From positions 78,064 to 127,124 of the forward strand of contig NZ_JRXE01000016.1 in NCBI RefSeq assembly GCF_001267535.1: DNA of 49,061 bases, written 5' to 3'. The notes beneath the pieces are model-generated. The model ran no database searches. It was given only the letters and a program-made list of their open reading frames with translations, and was not told the DNA's origin. The stretch comes from Winslowiella iniecta (GTDB lineage Bacteria > Pseudomonadota > Gammaproteobacteria > Enterobacterales > Enterobacteriaceae). Each line of letters starts with the position of its first letter. The first letter of the stretch is position 1. Both the position numbers and the translations under genes were made by a program. Of this stretch, positions 10,480 through 18,361 are shown piece after piece.

Positions 10480-10486
10480 ATCATGA

Positions 10487-11212
10487 TTAATGCAGGATTT
10501 TCGCCAGGAAGTCTTTGGCGCGTTCGGATTGCGGATTATTAAAGAATTCGTCTTTCGGACGGTCCTCAACAATTTTCCCTTCATCCATAAAGATCACCCG
10601 GTTAGCCACTTTGCGCGCAAAGCCCATTTCGTGCGTTACCACCATCATGGTCATGCCTTCATTGGCCAGCTCAACCATCACGTCCAGCACTTCATTGATC
10701 ATTTCCGGGTCGAGTGCTGAGGTCGGTTCGTCAAACAGCATCGCCACCGGGTCCATGCACAGCGCACGGGCAATCGCCACGCGCTGTTGCTGACCACCGG
10801 AAAGTTGCCCCGGATGCTTATTGGCATGTGCCGCGAGGCCCACACGCTCCAGTAATTTCAGCCCTTTCTGCCGCGCCTCTTCTTTGTTGCGCTTTAATAC
10901 TTTGACCTGCGCCAGCGTCAGATTTTCCACAATGCTGAGATGTGGAAACAGCTCGAAATGCTGGAACACCATGCCGACTTTGGAGCGCAGCTGGGCCAGA
11001 TTGGTTTTTTTATCGGTAACGGTAATGCCGTTGACTTCAATGGTACCTTGCTGAATCGGCTCAAGTCCGTTAACGGTTTTAATCAGCGTCGATTTCCCTG
11101 AGCCAGAAGGGCCGCAAACCACCACCACTTCACCTTTTTTCACTTCGGTTGAGCAGTCGGTCAGCACCTGAAAGTGACCATACCACTTGGAAATATTTTT
11201 CAGGGTAATCAT
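10487..11212 (-). CDS. gltL: Glutamate/aspartate ABC importer, ATP-binding subunit
   Basis: ATPase that powers glutamate and aspartate uptake with GltJ/GltK. It has 241 residues. Walker A is GPSGSGKSTLIK (about residues 34-45), the Q-loop QHFELFPHLS, the signature LSGGQQQRVAIARAL, Walker B PVAMLFDEPTSALDP, and the switch His is in VVTHEMGFA. This is the polar amino acid transporter subfamily. It starts directly after the gltK stop and is the last gene of gltIJKL. Confidence 0.98.
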   Translation of the reverse strand: MITLKNISKWYGHFQVLTDCSTEVKKGEVVVVCGPSGSGKSTLIKTVNGLEPIQQGTIEVNGITVTDKKTNLAQLRSKVGMVFQHFELFPHLSIVENLTLAQVKVLKRNKEEARQKGLKLLERVGLAAHANKHPGQLSGGQQQRVAIARALCMDPVAMLFDEPTSALDPEMINEVLDVMVELANEGMTMMVVTHEMGFARKVANRVIFMDEGKIVEDRPKDEFFNNPQSERAKDFLAKILH

Positions 11213-11890
11213 TTAAACTGTCCTTTTCTTTAAATAGCTGACCAGCATCGAAGCGGAAAGACTGATAACAAAATAGACCAGACCGGCAAACAGAATCATC
11301 TCGACCTGGGTGCCATCGCGTTCACCAATGGTTGAGGCGGTACGGAAGAAGTCGGCAAGGCTAAGCACATACACCAGCGAGGTGTCCTGGAACAGGACGA
11401 TGCCCTGCGTCAGCAGCAGCGGTACCATGGCGCGGAATGCCTGCGGCAGAACGATCAGTTTCATCGACTGCCACTGCGTCATACCCAGTGCCAGCGCCGC
11501 GTTGCCTTGTCCGCGTGACACACTAAGAATGCCTGCACGGATAATTTCAGAATAGTAGGCCGCTTCAAACAGTGAGAAGGCCACCATCGCCGAGATCAGA
11601 CGGATATCGGTTTTCGGCGATAATCCCAGTACCTGTTGCAGAAAGCTGGGCACCACCAGGTAAAACCACAGCAGCACCATCACCAGCGGGACCGAACGGA
11701 ACAGGTTAACGTACAGTTTGGCGAACCAGCTGATGGGTTTAAAAGTGGAGAGGCGCATCACCGCCAGCAGGGTGCCCCAGATGATGCCGAAAATCACTGC
11801 CGTAACGGTAATTTTCAGGGTGATCACCAGTCCGTTCAGCAGATACGGCAGGCTGGGAATAATCGAACTCCAGTCAAACTCGTACATCAT
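11213..11890 (-). CDS. gltK: Glutamate/aspartate ABC importer, permease GltK
   Basis: One of two membrane permeases of the glutamate/aspartate importer. The ATG at 11890 gives 225 residues and overlaps the gltJ stop by 4 bases; the adjacent ATG at 11887 (MYEFDWSS) gives 224 residues, the E. coli length. Five to six hydrophobic helices are visible. The EAA loop that docks the ATPase is at [30 protein letters not shown]. It is coupled to gltJ and gltL on the same transcript. Confidence 0.97.
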   Translation of the reverse strand: MMYEFDWSSIIPSLPYLLNGLVITLKITVTAVIFGIIWGTLLAVMRLSTFKPISWFAKLYVNLFRSVPLVMVLLWFYLVVPSFLQQVLGLSPKTDIRLISAMVAFSLFEAAYYSEIIRAGILSVSRGQGNAALALGMTQWQSMKLIVLPQAFRAMVPLLLTQGIVLFQDTSLVYVLSLADFFRTASTIGERDGTQVEMILFAGLVYFVISLSASMLVSYLKKRTV

Positions 11891-12627
11891 TTACTCCCCA
11901 TATTACCCGGCACGCGAACCTTACGTTCGACCAGGCTCATCATCAGCATAATCACCAGGTTGATCGCCACATACGCCAGAGTGATGGCGGTGAAGGATTC
12001 GTAAGCGTGAGCGGAATAGTCCAGCAGCTTGCCGGCCTGGGCGGCCATATCCACCAGTCCGATGGTTGATGCAATGGCAGAATTCTTCACAAGGTTGAGC
12101 ATTTCCGAGGTCATCGGCGGCACAATCACCCGGTAAGCATTGGGCAGCAGCACATAGCGGTAGGTTTGTGGCAGCGTCAGCCCCATCGCCAGTCCGGCAT
12201 TTTTCTGACCGCTCGGCAGTGACTGAATGGCCGCACGGACCTGCTCGCAAACGCGGGCGGCAGTAAACAGGCCAAGACAGATCATTGAGGAGATAAAGAA
12301 CTGAATATTCGGGTCCAGCTCAGCTTTAAACCACATGCCGAGATCTTCACCGACCAGCTCCGGCGCGACCAGATACCAGAAAAAGAACTGCACGATCAGC
12401 GGAATATTACGGAATAACTCAACGTAACAGGTGCCGATTGAGGAGAGCAGGCGGTTGGGCACGGTGCGCAGGATGCCAAACAGCGAGCCAATAAAGAAGG
12501 CAATAACCCAGGCGCAGACCGACACCGCAATGGTGACCTGAAAGCCTGACCACAGCCAGCCAAGATAGGTGGTATTACCGAACGGGGCCTGTTCTAAAAA
12601 AATACCCCAGTTCCAATCGATTGACAT
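11887..12627 (-). CDS. gltJ: Glutamate/aspartate ABC importer, permease GltJ
   Basis: Second inner-membrane permease of the glutamate/aspartate importer, 246 residues, as in E. coli. [21 protein letters not shown] begins the N-terminus. The EAA loop is [27 protein letters not shown] (about residues 126-152). Hydrophobic helices flank it. It follows the non-coding gltI-gltJ spacer that carries the SroC-type RNA and its terminator, so its expression probably depends on read-through of that terminator. Confidence 0.97.
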   Translation of the reverse strand: MSIDWNWGIFLEQAPFGNTTYLGWLWSGFQVTIAVSVCAWVIAFFIGSLFGILRTVPNRLLSSIGTCYVELFRNIPLIVQFFFWYLVAPELVGEDLGMWFKAELDPNIQFFISSMICLGLFTAARVCEQVRAAIQSLPSGQKNAGLAMGLTLPQTYRYVLLPNAYRVIVPPMTSEMLNLVKNSAIASTIGLVDMAAQAGKLLDYSAHAYESFTAITLAYVAINLVIMLMMSLVERKVRVPGNMGSK

Positions 12628-12640
12628 AAATAACTCCGGT

Positions 12641-12664
12641 AAAAAAGGGTAGCGAAGCTACCCT
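12641..12664 (-). terminator. Intrinsic terminator of the SroC-type RNA
   Basis: An 8-bp stem AGGGTAGC/GCTACCCT with a 3-base loop, followed on the minus strand by six T residues. It lies before the gltJ ribosome site, so it should attenuate gltJKL relative to gltI, the usual ratio for a binding protein and its permease. Confidence 0.8.
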
Positions 12665-12751
12665 GAAGATTGGTGAGAGGCCCCCGGTAATGTTGTCTGG
12701 GGAACGACCAGTCAACATGGTGTCTGTCCGGGCCGGTTATCAACAATCGAG

Positions 12752-12776
12752 AGGGCAGGCAGGCTGCCCTTTTTTT
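12752..12776 (+). terminator. Terminator-like hairpin pointing plus inside the gltI-gltJ spacer
   Basis: AGGGCAG-GCAGG-CTGCCCT followed by a run of seven T on the plus strand. No plus-strand gene is nearby. The same stem would form at the 5' end of the SroC-type RNA on the minus strand. Confidence 0.4.
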
Positions 12777-12781
12777 CATTA

Positions 12782-13720
12782 TTAGTTCAGTGCTTTATCA
12801 TTCGGCTCTTTAAACAGCGCTTTCATATCATCCGACAGCGCGAAATCCAGGTTCATGTTTTTCGGTGGGATCGGGTTGTTAAACCATTTATCAAACCATT
12901 TCGCCGCTTCACCGGACGTTTGCGCCTGGGCAATGGTGTCATCCATCAGCTTTTTAAACTCAGCATCGTTTTTACGCAGCATACAGCCATACGCTTCCTT
13001 GGACTGCGGCGTGCCGACGATGTCCCAGTTAGCCTGTTTTTTCGCTTTCGCGCGCTCACCGGCCAGCAGTGCATCGTCCATCATAAAGGCCACCGCGCGA
13101 CCGGTTTCCAGCGTGCGGAATGAGTCGCCATGGTCTTTGGCACTGATAATGCGCATCTCCATTTTCTTCTCGTCATTCAGCTTATTCAGCAGAATTTCGG
13201 AAGTGGTGCCGGAGGTGACAACCACGGTTTTGCCTTTAAGATCGCCGAAGTCCTTAATCGCGCCGCCTTTTTTCACCAGCAGGCGCGTACCGACCACAAA
13301 AATGGTGTCAGAGAAGGCAGCCTGTTTCTGACGCTCAAGGTTGTTGGTGGTGGAACCACATTCAAAGTCGAAAGTGCCGTTTTGCAGCAGTGGAATACGG
13401 TTCTGCGAAGTGATGGGCAAATACTTCACTTGCAGATCAGGTTTGTTCAGCTTTTTCTTCACCGCCTCAACAATGGCGTTGGAATAGTCCTGCGAATAAC
13501 CGACGACTTTTTGCTGGTTGTCGTAATAGGAAAAAGGAACAGACGATTCGCGATGGCCGACCACGATAACGCCATTTTTACTGATTTTATCGAGAGTGGT
13601 CATTTGCTGCTGTGCAACCGCAGCCTGGTCTGCTGTTTGCGGCTTTGCATCTTCTGCATGAGCGATACCGGAGGCTAATCCAGCCAATGCAAGGCTAAGC
13701 CCCAGTTTCCGTAATTTCAT
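12782..13720 (-). CDS. gltI: Glutamate/aspartate-binding periplasmic protein GltI
   Basis: Periplasmic receptor that delivers glutamate or aspartate to GltJKL. The true start is the ATG at 13720, behind AAAGGAG, giving 312 residues. A longer frame to 13816 is open but lacks a ribosome site and puts a non-signal sequence in front. The signal peptide is MKLRKLGLSLALAGLASGIAHA, with cleavage after AHA. The family 3 solute-binding domain follows: GVIVVGHRESSVPFSYYDN and DFECGSTTNNLERQK. The C-terminus FKEPNDKALN matches E. coli. It heads the gltIJKL operon. Confidence 0.98.
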   Translation of the reverse strand: MKLRKLGLSLALAGLASGIAHAEDAKPQTADQAAVAQQQMTTLDKISKNGVIVVGHRESSVPFSYYDNQQKVVGYSQDYSNAIVEAVKKKLNKPDLQVKYLPITSQNRIPLLQNGTFDFECGSTTNNLERQKQAAFSDTIFVVGTRLLVKKGGAIKDFGDLKGKTVVVTSGTTSEILLNKLNDEKKMEMRIISAKDHGDSFRTLETGRAVAFMMDDALLAGERAKAKKQANWDIVGTPQSKEAYGCMLRKNDAEFKKLMDDTIAQAQTSGEAAKWFDKWFNNPIPPKNMNLDFALSDDMKALFKEPNDKALN

Positions 13721-13770
13721 GTTCCAACTCCTTTGTCGTTTTGACACAAAAATAAAACTGCGCCGATTAT

Positions 13771-13786
13771 GATGTTGTGTGTAATT
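13771..13786 (-). promoter_or_regulatory. CA-rich GcvB-type target in the gltI leader
   Basis: On the minus strand the gltI 5' leader contains TTACACACAACATC, about 50 bases before the start codon. GcvB region R1 is GU-rich and is known to pair with C/A-rich stretches in the gltI leader of Salmonella. The match is by eye and GcvB itself is outside the window. Confidence 0.5.
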
Positions 13787-13824
13787 CCAGCTGCGTTGCT
13801 TCTGATAGCCGTTCACTTACTGCT

Positions 13825-13854
13825 CTGATAGCTATTAAAATAGCGGAATGTTAA
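13825..13854 (-). promoter_or_regulatory. Candidate gltI promoter
   Basis: Minus-strand TTAACA (13849-13854) and TATCAG (13825-13830) separated by 18 bases. It is a moderate sigma70 match about 105 bases before the gltI start. The rest of 13855-14080 has T-rich and A-rich runs but no recognised gene. Confidence 0.35.
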
Positions 13855-14082
13855 CGCCATGAAACAAAAAAGTTTCTTTTTTGCGAACTCGCCCGCACCA
13901 ATACAAGGCAATTTTTTTGGCTGTGCTCCGCCTTGGGGCAAGTTGTGAGCCTCAACAGTGCAAATCAATTTTTCATTGCGTTACAGGGCAGTCTCAGCAG
14001 CAGATACACTGAAAGAGGTAGCAAGCATCATGCCAAATGCGTTAAGCAGGGAGAGAGAAGGATTGTGTGCCAAATCGATAAC

Positions 14083-14119
14083 ATAAAACTCTGCCACCTC
14101 AGTTAATTTAGGTGGCAGA
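14083..14119 (-). terminator. Terminator downstream of the methyltransferase gene
   Basis: A perfect 10-bp stem TCTGCCACCT/AGGTGGCAGA (14090-14119) with a 10-base loop, followed on the minus strand by GTTTTATG. It sits 9 bases after the methyltransferase stop and separates it from gltI. Confidence 0.75.
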
Positions 14120-14127
14120 AGGGAGGG

Positions 14128-14856
14128 TTATCGTTGCGCGGAGATCAGTACCATCATCGGCCGCTCTGCCTCTTCAGCCAGCGCCGGGAACGAGGCAATC
14201 TGCTGCGCATCTGGCCCCCACTCATTCACACAGCGAAGAGTAAAACCGGCAGCCATCAGCGCATTTAAGGTGGTGCCAAGGGTGCGATGGTATTTTATTA
14301 CTCCGTCTGCCAGCCAGTTGCTAATGCGCTGGCCTTCATATTGATAATTATTGACCGCCCAGGACCGCTGGCCATCTTCATCAGTCAGCCAGCCCTGGCG
14401 AACTGGACAGGTGTAGATGGGATGTTCGGTGGTGAAAACCAGCCATCCACCGGGTTGCAGCGCTTGAAAAATGGTGGCCAGCAGCGGGGCGAGATCGGGC
14501 AGATAATGCAAGGTCAGTGAGCTGTATACCAGATCGTACGCCTGGCTGGGCAAGGTGAGATTCCCGAGATTGCCAGCCTGGTAGGTGATGCCGGAATCGT
14601 GAGTCAGCTCGCGTGCTCGCGCCAGCATTTTCTCAGATAAATCGATACCGGTCACTTCGGCGGCGCCAGCAGCCCGTGCAGCGCGGCAAAACCAGCCGTA
14701 GCCGCAACCGAGATCAATAACCTTTTTACCGGTCAGGTCCGGCAGCATGACCTGAATCGCCGCCCATTCGGGGGCGCCTTCCAGGCCTAACTGCGAGCGG
14801 GGGAGTTGTGCGTAACCATCGAAGAACGCCTGATTGTCGTAAATATTTTGAGACAT
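14128..14856 (-). CDS. Class I SAM-dependent methyltransferase, substrate unknown
   Basis: A 242-residue cytoplasmic protein with a Rossmann-type SAM fold: motif I VIDLGCGYGWF (residues 46-56), the acidic loop VTGIDLSEKML (68-78), LVYSSLTLHYLPDL (motif IV-like) and LQPGGWLVFTTEHP. This is the Methyltransf_11/25 type. I do not recognise the substrate. The ATG at 14856 is preceded by AAGAGG. The frame is open further upstream to 14955, but that extension would read through a terminator hairpin and is unlikely. It is monocistronic between lnt and gltI and is not part of this locus in E. coli as I recall it. Its leader holds a strong terminator hairpin, suggesting conditional expression. Confidence 0.85.
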   Translation of the reverse strand: MSQNIYDNQAFFDGYAQLPRSQLGLEGAPEWAAIQVMLPDLTGKKVIDLGCGYGWFCRAARAAGAAEVTGIDLSEKMLARARELTHDSGITYQAGNLGNLTLPSQAYDLVYSSLTLHYLPDLAPLLATIFQALQPGGWLVFTTEHPIYTCPVRQGWLTDEDGQRSWAVNNYQYEGQRISNWLADGVIKYHRTLGTTLNALMAAGFTLRCVNEWGPDAQQIASFPALAEEAERPMMVLISAQR

Positions 14857-14895
14857 GGTAAACCTCTTAAATGTCCGGGGGCCTCTGAATGAGGC

Positions 14896-14928
14896 AAAAA
14901 AAAACGAGCAGGGAATGCCCTGCTCGTT
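14896..14928 (-). terminator. Strong intrinsic terminator just upstream of the methyltransferase
   Basis: An 11-bp stem AACGAGCAGGG/CCCTGCTCGTT with a 4-base loop, followed on the minus strand by nine T residues. It lies 40 bases before the methyltransferase start. A further small hairpin GCCTC-ATTCA-GAGGC (14881-14895) follows it, and a TTGCC-TTAT-GGCAA hairpin (about 14938-14951) precedes it. It either ends the upstream non-coding transcript or attenuates the methyltransferase. Confidence 0.85.
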
Positions 14929-14957
14929 ATGAGTCGTTGCCATAAGGCAATTCATAC

Positions 14958-15194
14958 GAAAAGGGCCATGGATGAAAAATCATCCATGGCCCTGAATTCC
15001 TCGCCACATACCTTGCATCACCGCTTATCTGAACGCGGATAAAGTAACCTGGCGATAAATGGATGGAGGTTAACCCTCCCGATCAGGCTCTGAACAATGC
15101 TTCATCGCAAGCGAATGTCAGAGCAAACTCGGGTAACGAGTTGATCCGAAGCGAACAGGGTTAGCATGTCAGTTCCTGAATGAAAAAGTAGATG
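14958..15194 (-). ncRNA. Candidate structured small RNA, unknown family
   Basis: No ORF explains this region. The promoter TTGACG-17-TAGTAT sits at 15201-15229 on the minus strand, placing the RNA start near 15194. A 13-14 bp perfect hairpin (14962-14993, loop of about 6) followed by TTTT ends it near 14958. Between them are nested complementary segments. The outer TCGCCA/TGGCGA pair is at about 15001-15006 and 15050-15055. TAACCCT/AGGGTTA is at about 15071 and 15157, closing a branch with two hairpins: GCTCTGA/TCAGAGC and AACTCG-GGTAA-CGAGTT. Length would be about 235 nt. I do not recognise CsrB/C, GcvB, SgrS, 6S, tmRNA, RNase P or a common riboswitch. Ends and strand are inferences. Confidence 0.5.
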
Positions 15195-15200
15195 TGAGTC

Positions 15201-15229
15201 ATACTAGCGTTGGGCTAATAAGCCGTCAA
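15201..15229 (-). promoter_or_regulatory. Sigma70 promoter driving the candidate small RNA
   Basis: Minus strand TTGACG (15224-15229), a 17-base spacer, and TAGTAT (15201-15206). The -35 matches consensus at 5 of 6 and the -10 at 4 of 6. It points into the non-coding region, away from lnt. The spacer itself contains an inverted repeat (GTTG...CAAC with AGC/GCT). Confidence 0.6.
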
Positions 15230-15287
15230 CCCGGCCCTGTGGTCTTCGCAAGGGGCAAACTAACAGCTACAGACCGTGACTGAAGGG

Positions 15288-15307
15288 GGGCGGCGGAAGA
15301 GCCGCCC
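15288..15307 (-). terminator. GC-rich hairpin after lnt
   Basis: GGGCGGC-TCTTCC-GCCGCCC on the minus strand, about 55 bases after the lnt stop, without a T run. It may mark the 3' end of the miaB-lnt operon. It resembles the palindromes at 3851-3870 and 40430-40447. Confidence 0.4.
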
Positions 15308-15362
15308 TGAGCACAGAATATCGTCAGGGCGGCGTCAATACCGTGCCTCATCGGAAGAGAAA

Positions 15363-16895
15363 TCAGCGCGGCTTACGCAATCCGAATATTGCCGCAGCAA
15401 CGCCAAACAGCAGAGTGATAAGCCACACCGGCCAGTTGCCGAAACGTGCGTATGGGGTCAGGCCGGTGGTTGGCGTGACCTGTGCGTCCAGCACCTCGCG
15501 GGTAAACTGCGGGATAATTTTCTGCACTTCACCGTCAGCGGTAATCACCGCAGTGACACCATTGTTGGTGCCGCGCAGCAGCGGACGCCCCAGTTCCAGC
15601 GCACGCATGCGCGCCATCTGGAAGTGCTGCCACGGACCAATCGAATGACCGAACCAGGCGTCATTGGAAATCGTCAGCAAGAAATGGGTATCCGGGCGGA
15701 AGTTATCTCGCACCTGCTGGCCCAGCACAATCTCATAGCAGATGGCCGCCGTCAGGTTATAGCCTGCCACATCCAGTTGTGGCTGCACGTAATCGCCACG
15801 GCTGAACGAGGACATTGGCAGGTCGAAGAACGGCGCCAGCGGGCGCAGCACGCTTTCCAGCGGGACAAACTCGCCAAACGGCACCAGATGGTTTTTCTGA
15901 TAGCGATTGCCGCTGTTGTAATTGTAAGGCTGCTTACCGCCCAGCACGATAATTGAGTTGTAATCATGGTAGCGATTACCCTCAAGGCGTGAATCAACGA
16001 TACCGGTAATCAGACTACTGCCGGACGCGCGCAGTTCAGCATCCAGCGACTTAATAAATGGCTGCTGATTGACTTCAAGATCAGGAATAGCCGATTCAGG
16101 CCAGATAATAATCGGTGACTTGCCGAAAAACGGACGTGAAGCCTGACTGTAAACGCGCAGTGTTTTCAGCAGTTCGTTGGGATCCCACTTCATCGACTGG
16201 GCAATATTGCCCTGCACCAGTGCTACATTCACTGCGCGTTCAGGTAACGGCTGATACCAGCTAAGCTGACGCAGCGGCCATGGCAGTAACAGCAGGGCAA
16301 TCGCGCCGACAGCGGCCAGCAGATGGCGCTGCGTAACCGCATACGCCAGCAGGCCGGCAATCATCATCAGCACAAAGGTAATCGACTCGACGCCGAACAT
16401 CGGTGCCAGGCCTTTCAACGGGCCGTTAATCTGGCTGTAGCCAAATTGCAGCCACGGGAAGCCGGTCAGTATCCAGCCGCGTAAAAACTCGGTGATTTGC
16501 CACAGTACCGGTGCCGCCAGCACCAGACGCACCAGCGAGGTGCGCGGAAACAGGCGGTTAAGTAATGCGGCAAACAGCAGGGTGAACAGCGACAGATACG
16601 CCGCCAACAGCACCACCAGCAATACGTTTACCGGCCCTGGCATACCGCCAAATGTGGCAATGCTGACGTAGACCCAATTGATACCACTACCAAACAGTCC
16701 CATTCCCCAGATAAAGCCAATGGCAGTGGCCTGAGGCGTGGTGCGGTTCAGTGTTAAAGCCAGTAAACCGACCAGTGAAACCAGTGCGGCGGGCCAGAAA
16801 TCATAGGGCGAAAATGCCAGCGTGCCACAGGCACCTGTAATCAGCGCCAGTAGCAGGCGAACCCGCTGACGCTGGTAAAGTGAGGCGATAGCCAT
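15363..16895 (-). CDS. lnt: Apolipoprotein N-acyltransferase Lnt
   Basis: Inner-membrane enzyme that adds the third acyl chain to the N-terminal Cys of lipoproteins, needed for Lol export. It has 510 residues. Six to seven N-terminal helices lie between about residues 10 and 210. A periplasmic nitrilase-fold domain follows, with the Glu-Lys-Cys triad visible: Glu in [10 protein letters not shown], Lys in [12 protein letters not shown] and Cys in [14 protein letters not shown]-terminal helix ends the protein ([16 protein letters not shown]). It follows corC by 7 bases, the usual corC-lnt pairing. Confidence 0.98.
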   Translation of the reverse strand: MAIASLYQRQRVRLLLALITGACGTLAFSPYDFWPAALVSLVGLLALTLNRTTPQATAIGFIWGMGLFGSGINWVYVSIATFGGMPGPVNVLLVVLLAAYLSLFTLLFAALLNRLFPRTSLVRLVLAAPVLWQITEFLRGWILTGFPWLQFGYSQINGPLKGLAPMFGVESITFVLMMIAGLLAYAVTQRHLLAAVGAIALLLLPWPLRQLSWYQPLPERAVNVALVQGNIAQSMKWDPNELLKTLRVYSQASRPFFGKSPIIIWPESAIPDLEVNQQPFIKSLDAELRASGSSLITGIVDSRLEGNRYHDYNSIIVLGGKQPYNYNSGNRYQKNHLVPFGEFVPLESVLRPLAPFFDLPMSSFSRGDYVQPQLDVAGYNLTAAICYEIVLGQQVRDNFRPDTHFLLTISNDAWFGHSIGPWQHFQMARMRALELGRPLLRGTNNGVTAVITADGEVQKIIPQFTREVLDAQVTPTTGLTPYARFGNWPVWLITLLFGVAAAIFGLRKPR

Positions 16896-16902
16896 AGATC
16901 AA

Positions 16903-17781
16903 TTATTCTTCCAGTTGGGGTTGCGGCGAATTTTCCGGAATTTTAACGTGGACCTGAATGATGCGTCGACTGTCGGCCATAGCAACTTTGAACTGGTAGC
17001 CATCAATGTCGATGCTTTCACCGCGTGCCGGCAGATGACCAAACCCTTGCATCACCAGACCGCCAATGGTGTCGACCTCTTCATCGCTGAAGTTGGTTTC
17101 AAACACTTCATTGAAGTCTTCAATCGGCGTCAGCGCGCGAATGGTGTAGGTGTGGCGGCTAAGCTGACGGATATCGCGATCTTCTTCATCGTCATATTCA
17201 TCTTCAATTTCACCGACGATCAGCTCGAGGATATCTTCGATAGTGACCAGACCAGAAACACCGCCAAATTCGTCAATCACAATTGCCATATGGTAGCGCT
17301 GGGAACGGAACTCTTTCAGCATGCGGTCAACACGCTTACTTTCCGGTACCACCACCGCCGGGCGCAATACTTTTTCCATGCTGAATGGCTCAGAGGCACT
17401 GCTCATAAACGGCAGCAGATCTTTGGCCATCAGAATCCCTTCAATATGATCTTTATCTTCGCTGATTACCGGAAAACGCGAGTGCGCGGAGTCGATAATT
17501 ACGGCAAGACATTCGTCGAGCGTCTGGTTACGTTTTAACGTCACCATCTGCGAACGGGGGATCATAATGTCGCGAACGCGCTGTTCCGCAATATCCATCA
17601 CACCTTCCAGCATGTCACGGGTATCGGGATCGATCAGCTCGTTCTGTTCAGAGTCGCGAATCAGTTCCAGCAAGTCATCACGGTTTTTGGGCTCGCCGTG
17701 AAAAAGCTGATTGAGGATAAGGGTAAAGAATCCCTTTTTACTACTGGGACTGTCGCTGTTTTGTGAATGGTCGTCGCTCAT
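16903..17781 (-). CDS. corC: CorC/YbeX CBS-domain protein (magnesium/cobalt efflux related)
   Basis: 292 residues from the ATG at 17781 (MSDDHSQNS), equal to E. coli. The frame extends to 17937 without a supporting ribosome site, so that longer start is rejected. Two CBS domains lie at about residues 70-190 ([19 protein letters not shown] and [34 protein letters not shown]). An acidic stretch ([14 protein letters not shown]) links them to the C-terminal transporter-associated domain. It has no membrane helices. The family has been linked to Mg/Co efflux and, in E. coli, to ribosome and heat-shock phenotypes of the ybeZYX operon. It lies between ybeY and lnt. Confidence 0.95.
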   Translation of the reverse strand: MSDDHSQNSDSPSSKKGFFTLILNQLFHGEPKNRDDLLELIRDSEQNELIDPDTRDMLEGVMDIAEQRVRDIMIPRSQMVTLKRNQTLDECLAVIIDSAHSRFPVISEDKDHIEGILMAKDLLPFMSSASEPFSMEKVLRPAVVVPESKRVDRMLKEFRSQRYHMAIVIDEFGGVSGLVTIEDILELIVGEIEDEYDDEEDRDIRQLSRHTYTIRALTPIEDFNEVFETNFSDEEVDTIGGLVMQGFGHLPARGESIDIDGYQFKVAMADSRRIIQVHVKIPENSPQPQLEE

Positions 17782-17887
17782 GGCGTTTTTGTTAAGGTCT
17801 CTCTTTTGGGGATCGGTCTGCCAACGCACTGCTGACAGCTGTGTAATTCTGCAGAAGCCGGCAGCAGAAATCGGCTGCCGGTTGCCA

Positions 17888-18361
17888 TTACGGCTCTTCT
17901 TTCTCCGAAATGTACGGATCGGGGTAACCAAGAGCAAGCATTATCTCGGTTTCCAGCGATTCCATCTCTTCGGCTTCGTCATCTTCGATGTGATCATAGC
18001 CAAGTAAATGCAGACTGCCATGAATCACCATATGTGCCCAGTGGGCCAGCAGCGCTTTCTGCTGCTCAGCGGCTTCCTGCTCCACCACCTGACGACAAAT
18101 AATCAGGTCGCCAAGTAGCGGCAGCTCAATACCGGGCGGTGCCTCGAACGGAAATGACAGCACGTTAGTCGGTTTATCTTTACCGCGATAGGTCATATTC
18201 AGCTCGTGGCTTTCCGCTTCATCAACGATGCGGATGGTCACTTCACTCTCTGGCTGAAACTGGGGTAAAACCGCGTCCAGCCAGTGCTGAAAATCAGCTT
18301 CCTGCGGTAAACCTTCGGCAGACTCGCTGGCGATTTGCAGGTCGAGAATCACTTCACTCAT
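17888..18361 (-). CDS. ybeY: Endoribonuclease YbeY
   Basis: Zinc-dependent endoribonuclease for 16S rRNA 3' maturation and late 70S quality control. It has 157 residues. The metal site H-x3-H-x5-H is seen in [16 protein letters not shown] (about residues 114-124), with the family segment [15 protein letters not shown] upstream. The start ATG at 18361 overlaps the ybeZ stop in an ATGA arrangement, so translation is probably coupled. No anomaly. Confidence 0.97.
   Translation of the reverse strand: MSEVILDLQIASESAEGLPQEADFQHWLDAVLPQFQPESEVTIRIVDEAESHELNMTYRGKDKPTNVLSFPFEAPPGIELPLLGDLIICRQVVEQEAAEQQKALLAHWAHMVIHGSLHLLGYDHIEDDEAEEMESLETEIMLALGYPDPYISEKEEP

Larger units (their letters stand above)
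12641..12781 (-). ncRNA. sroC: SroC-type small RNA from the gltI-gltJ spacer (approximate ends)
   Basis: In E. coli and Salmonella SroC is cut from the gltI mRNA at this position and acts as a sponge for GcvB (established knowledge). Here the 154-base spacer between gltI and gltJ keeps the layout: on the minus strand a structured segment ends in AGGGTAGC-GAA-GCTACCCT plus six T residues (hairpin 12646-12664). Identification rests on position and terminator, not on alignment. The 5' end depends on RNase E cutting and is only estimated. Confidence 0.65.

Noticed and set aside
13721-13816. Longer GltI start at 13816
   Set aside because: It adds 32 non-conserved residues before a clear signal peptide and lacks a ribosome site; AAAGGAG supports 13720.
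13840-14000. Sigma54 promoter before gltI
   Set aside because: A TTGGTGC...TTCGCA stretch exists, but the spacing between GG and GC is wrong (13 instead of 10).
14857-14955. N-terminal extension of the methyltransferase including a possible leader peptide
   Set aside because: The frame runs through the terminator hairpin and its T run, giving Phe repeats; no ribosome site is seen.
15187-15196. 13-codon minus-strand ORF (MTHIYFFIQELTC) at the start of the small RNA
   Set aside because: It would start at or before the predicted RNA 5' end and has no ribosome site; no residue pattern of a known attenuator.
14958-15229. CsrB/CsrC-type RNA
   Set aside because: Loops do not carry the repeated GGA motifs that define these RNAs.
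15276-15956. 226-codon plus-strand ORF overlapping the lnt 3' end
   Set aside because: It runs opposite the catalytic domain of lnt and shows no known family features.
17782-17937. Longer CorC start at 17937
   Set aside because: The extra 52 residues are basic and non-conserved and the region is the ybeY-corC gap; the ATG at 17781 gives the family length.
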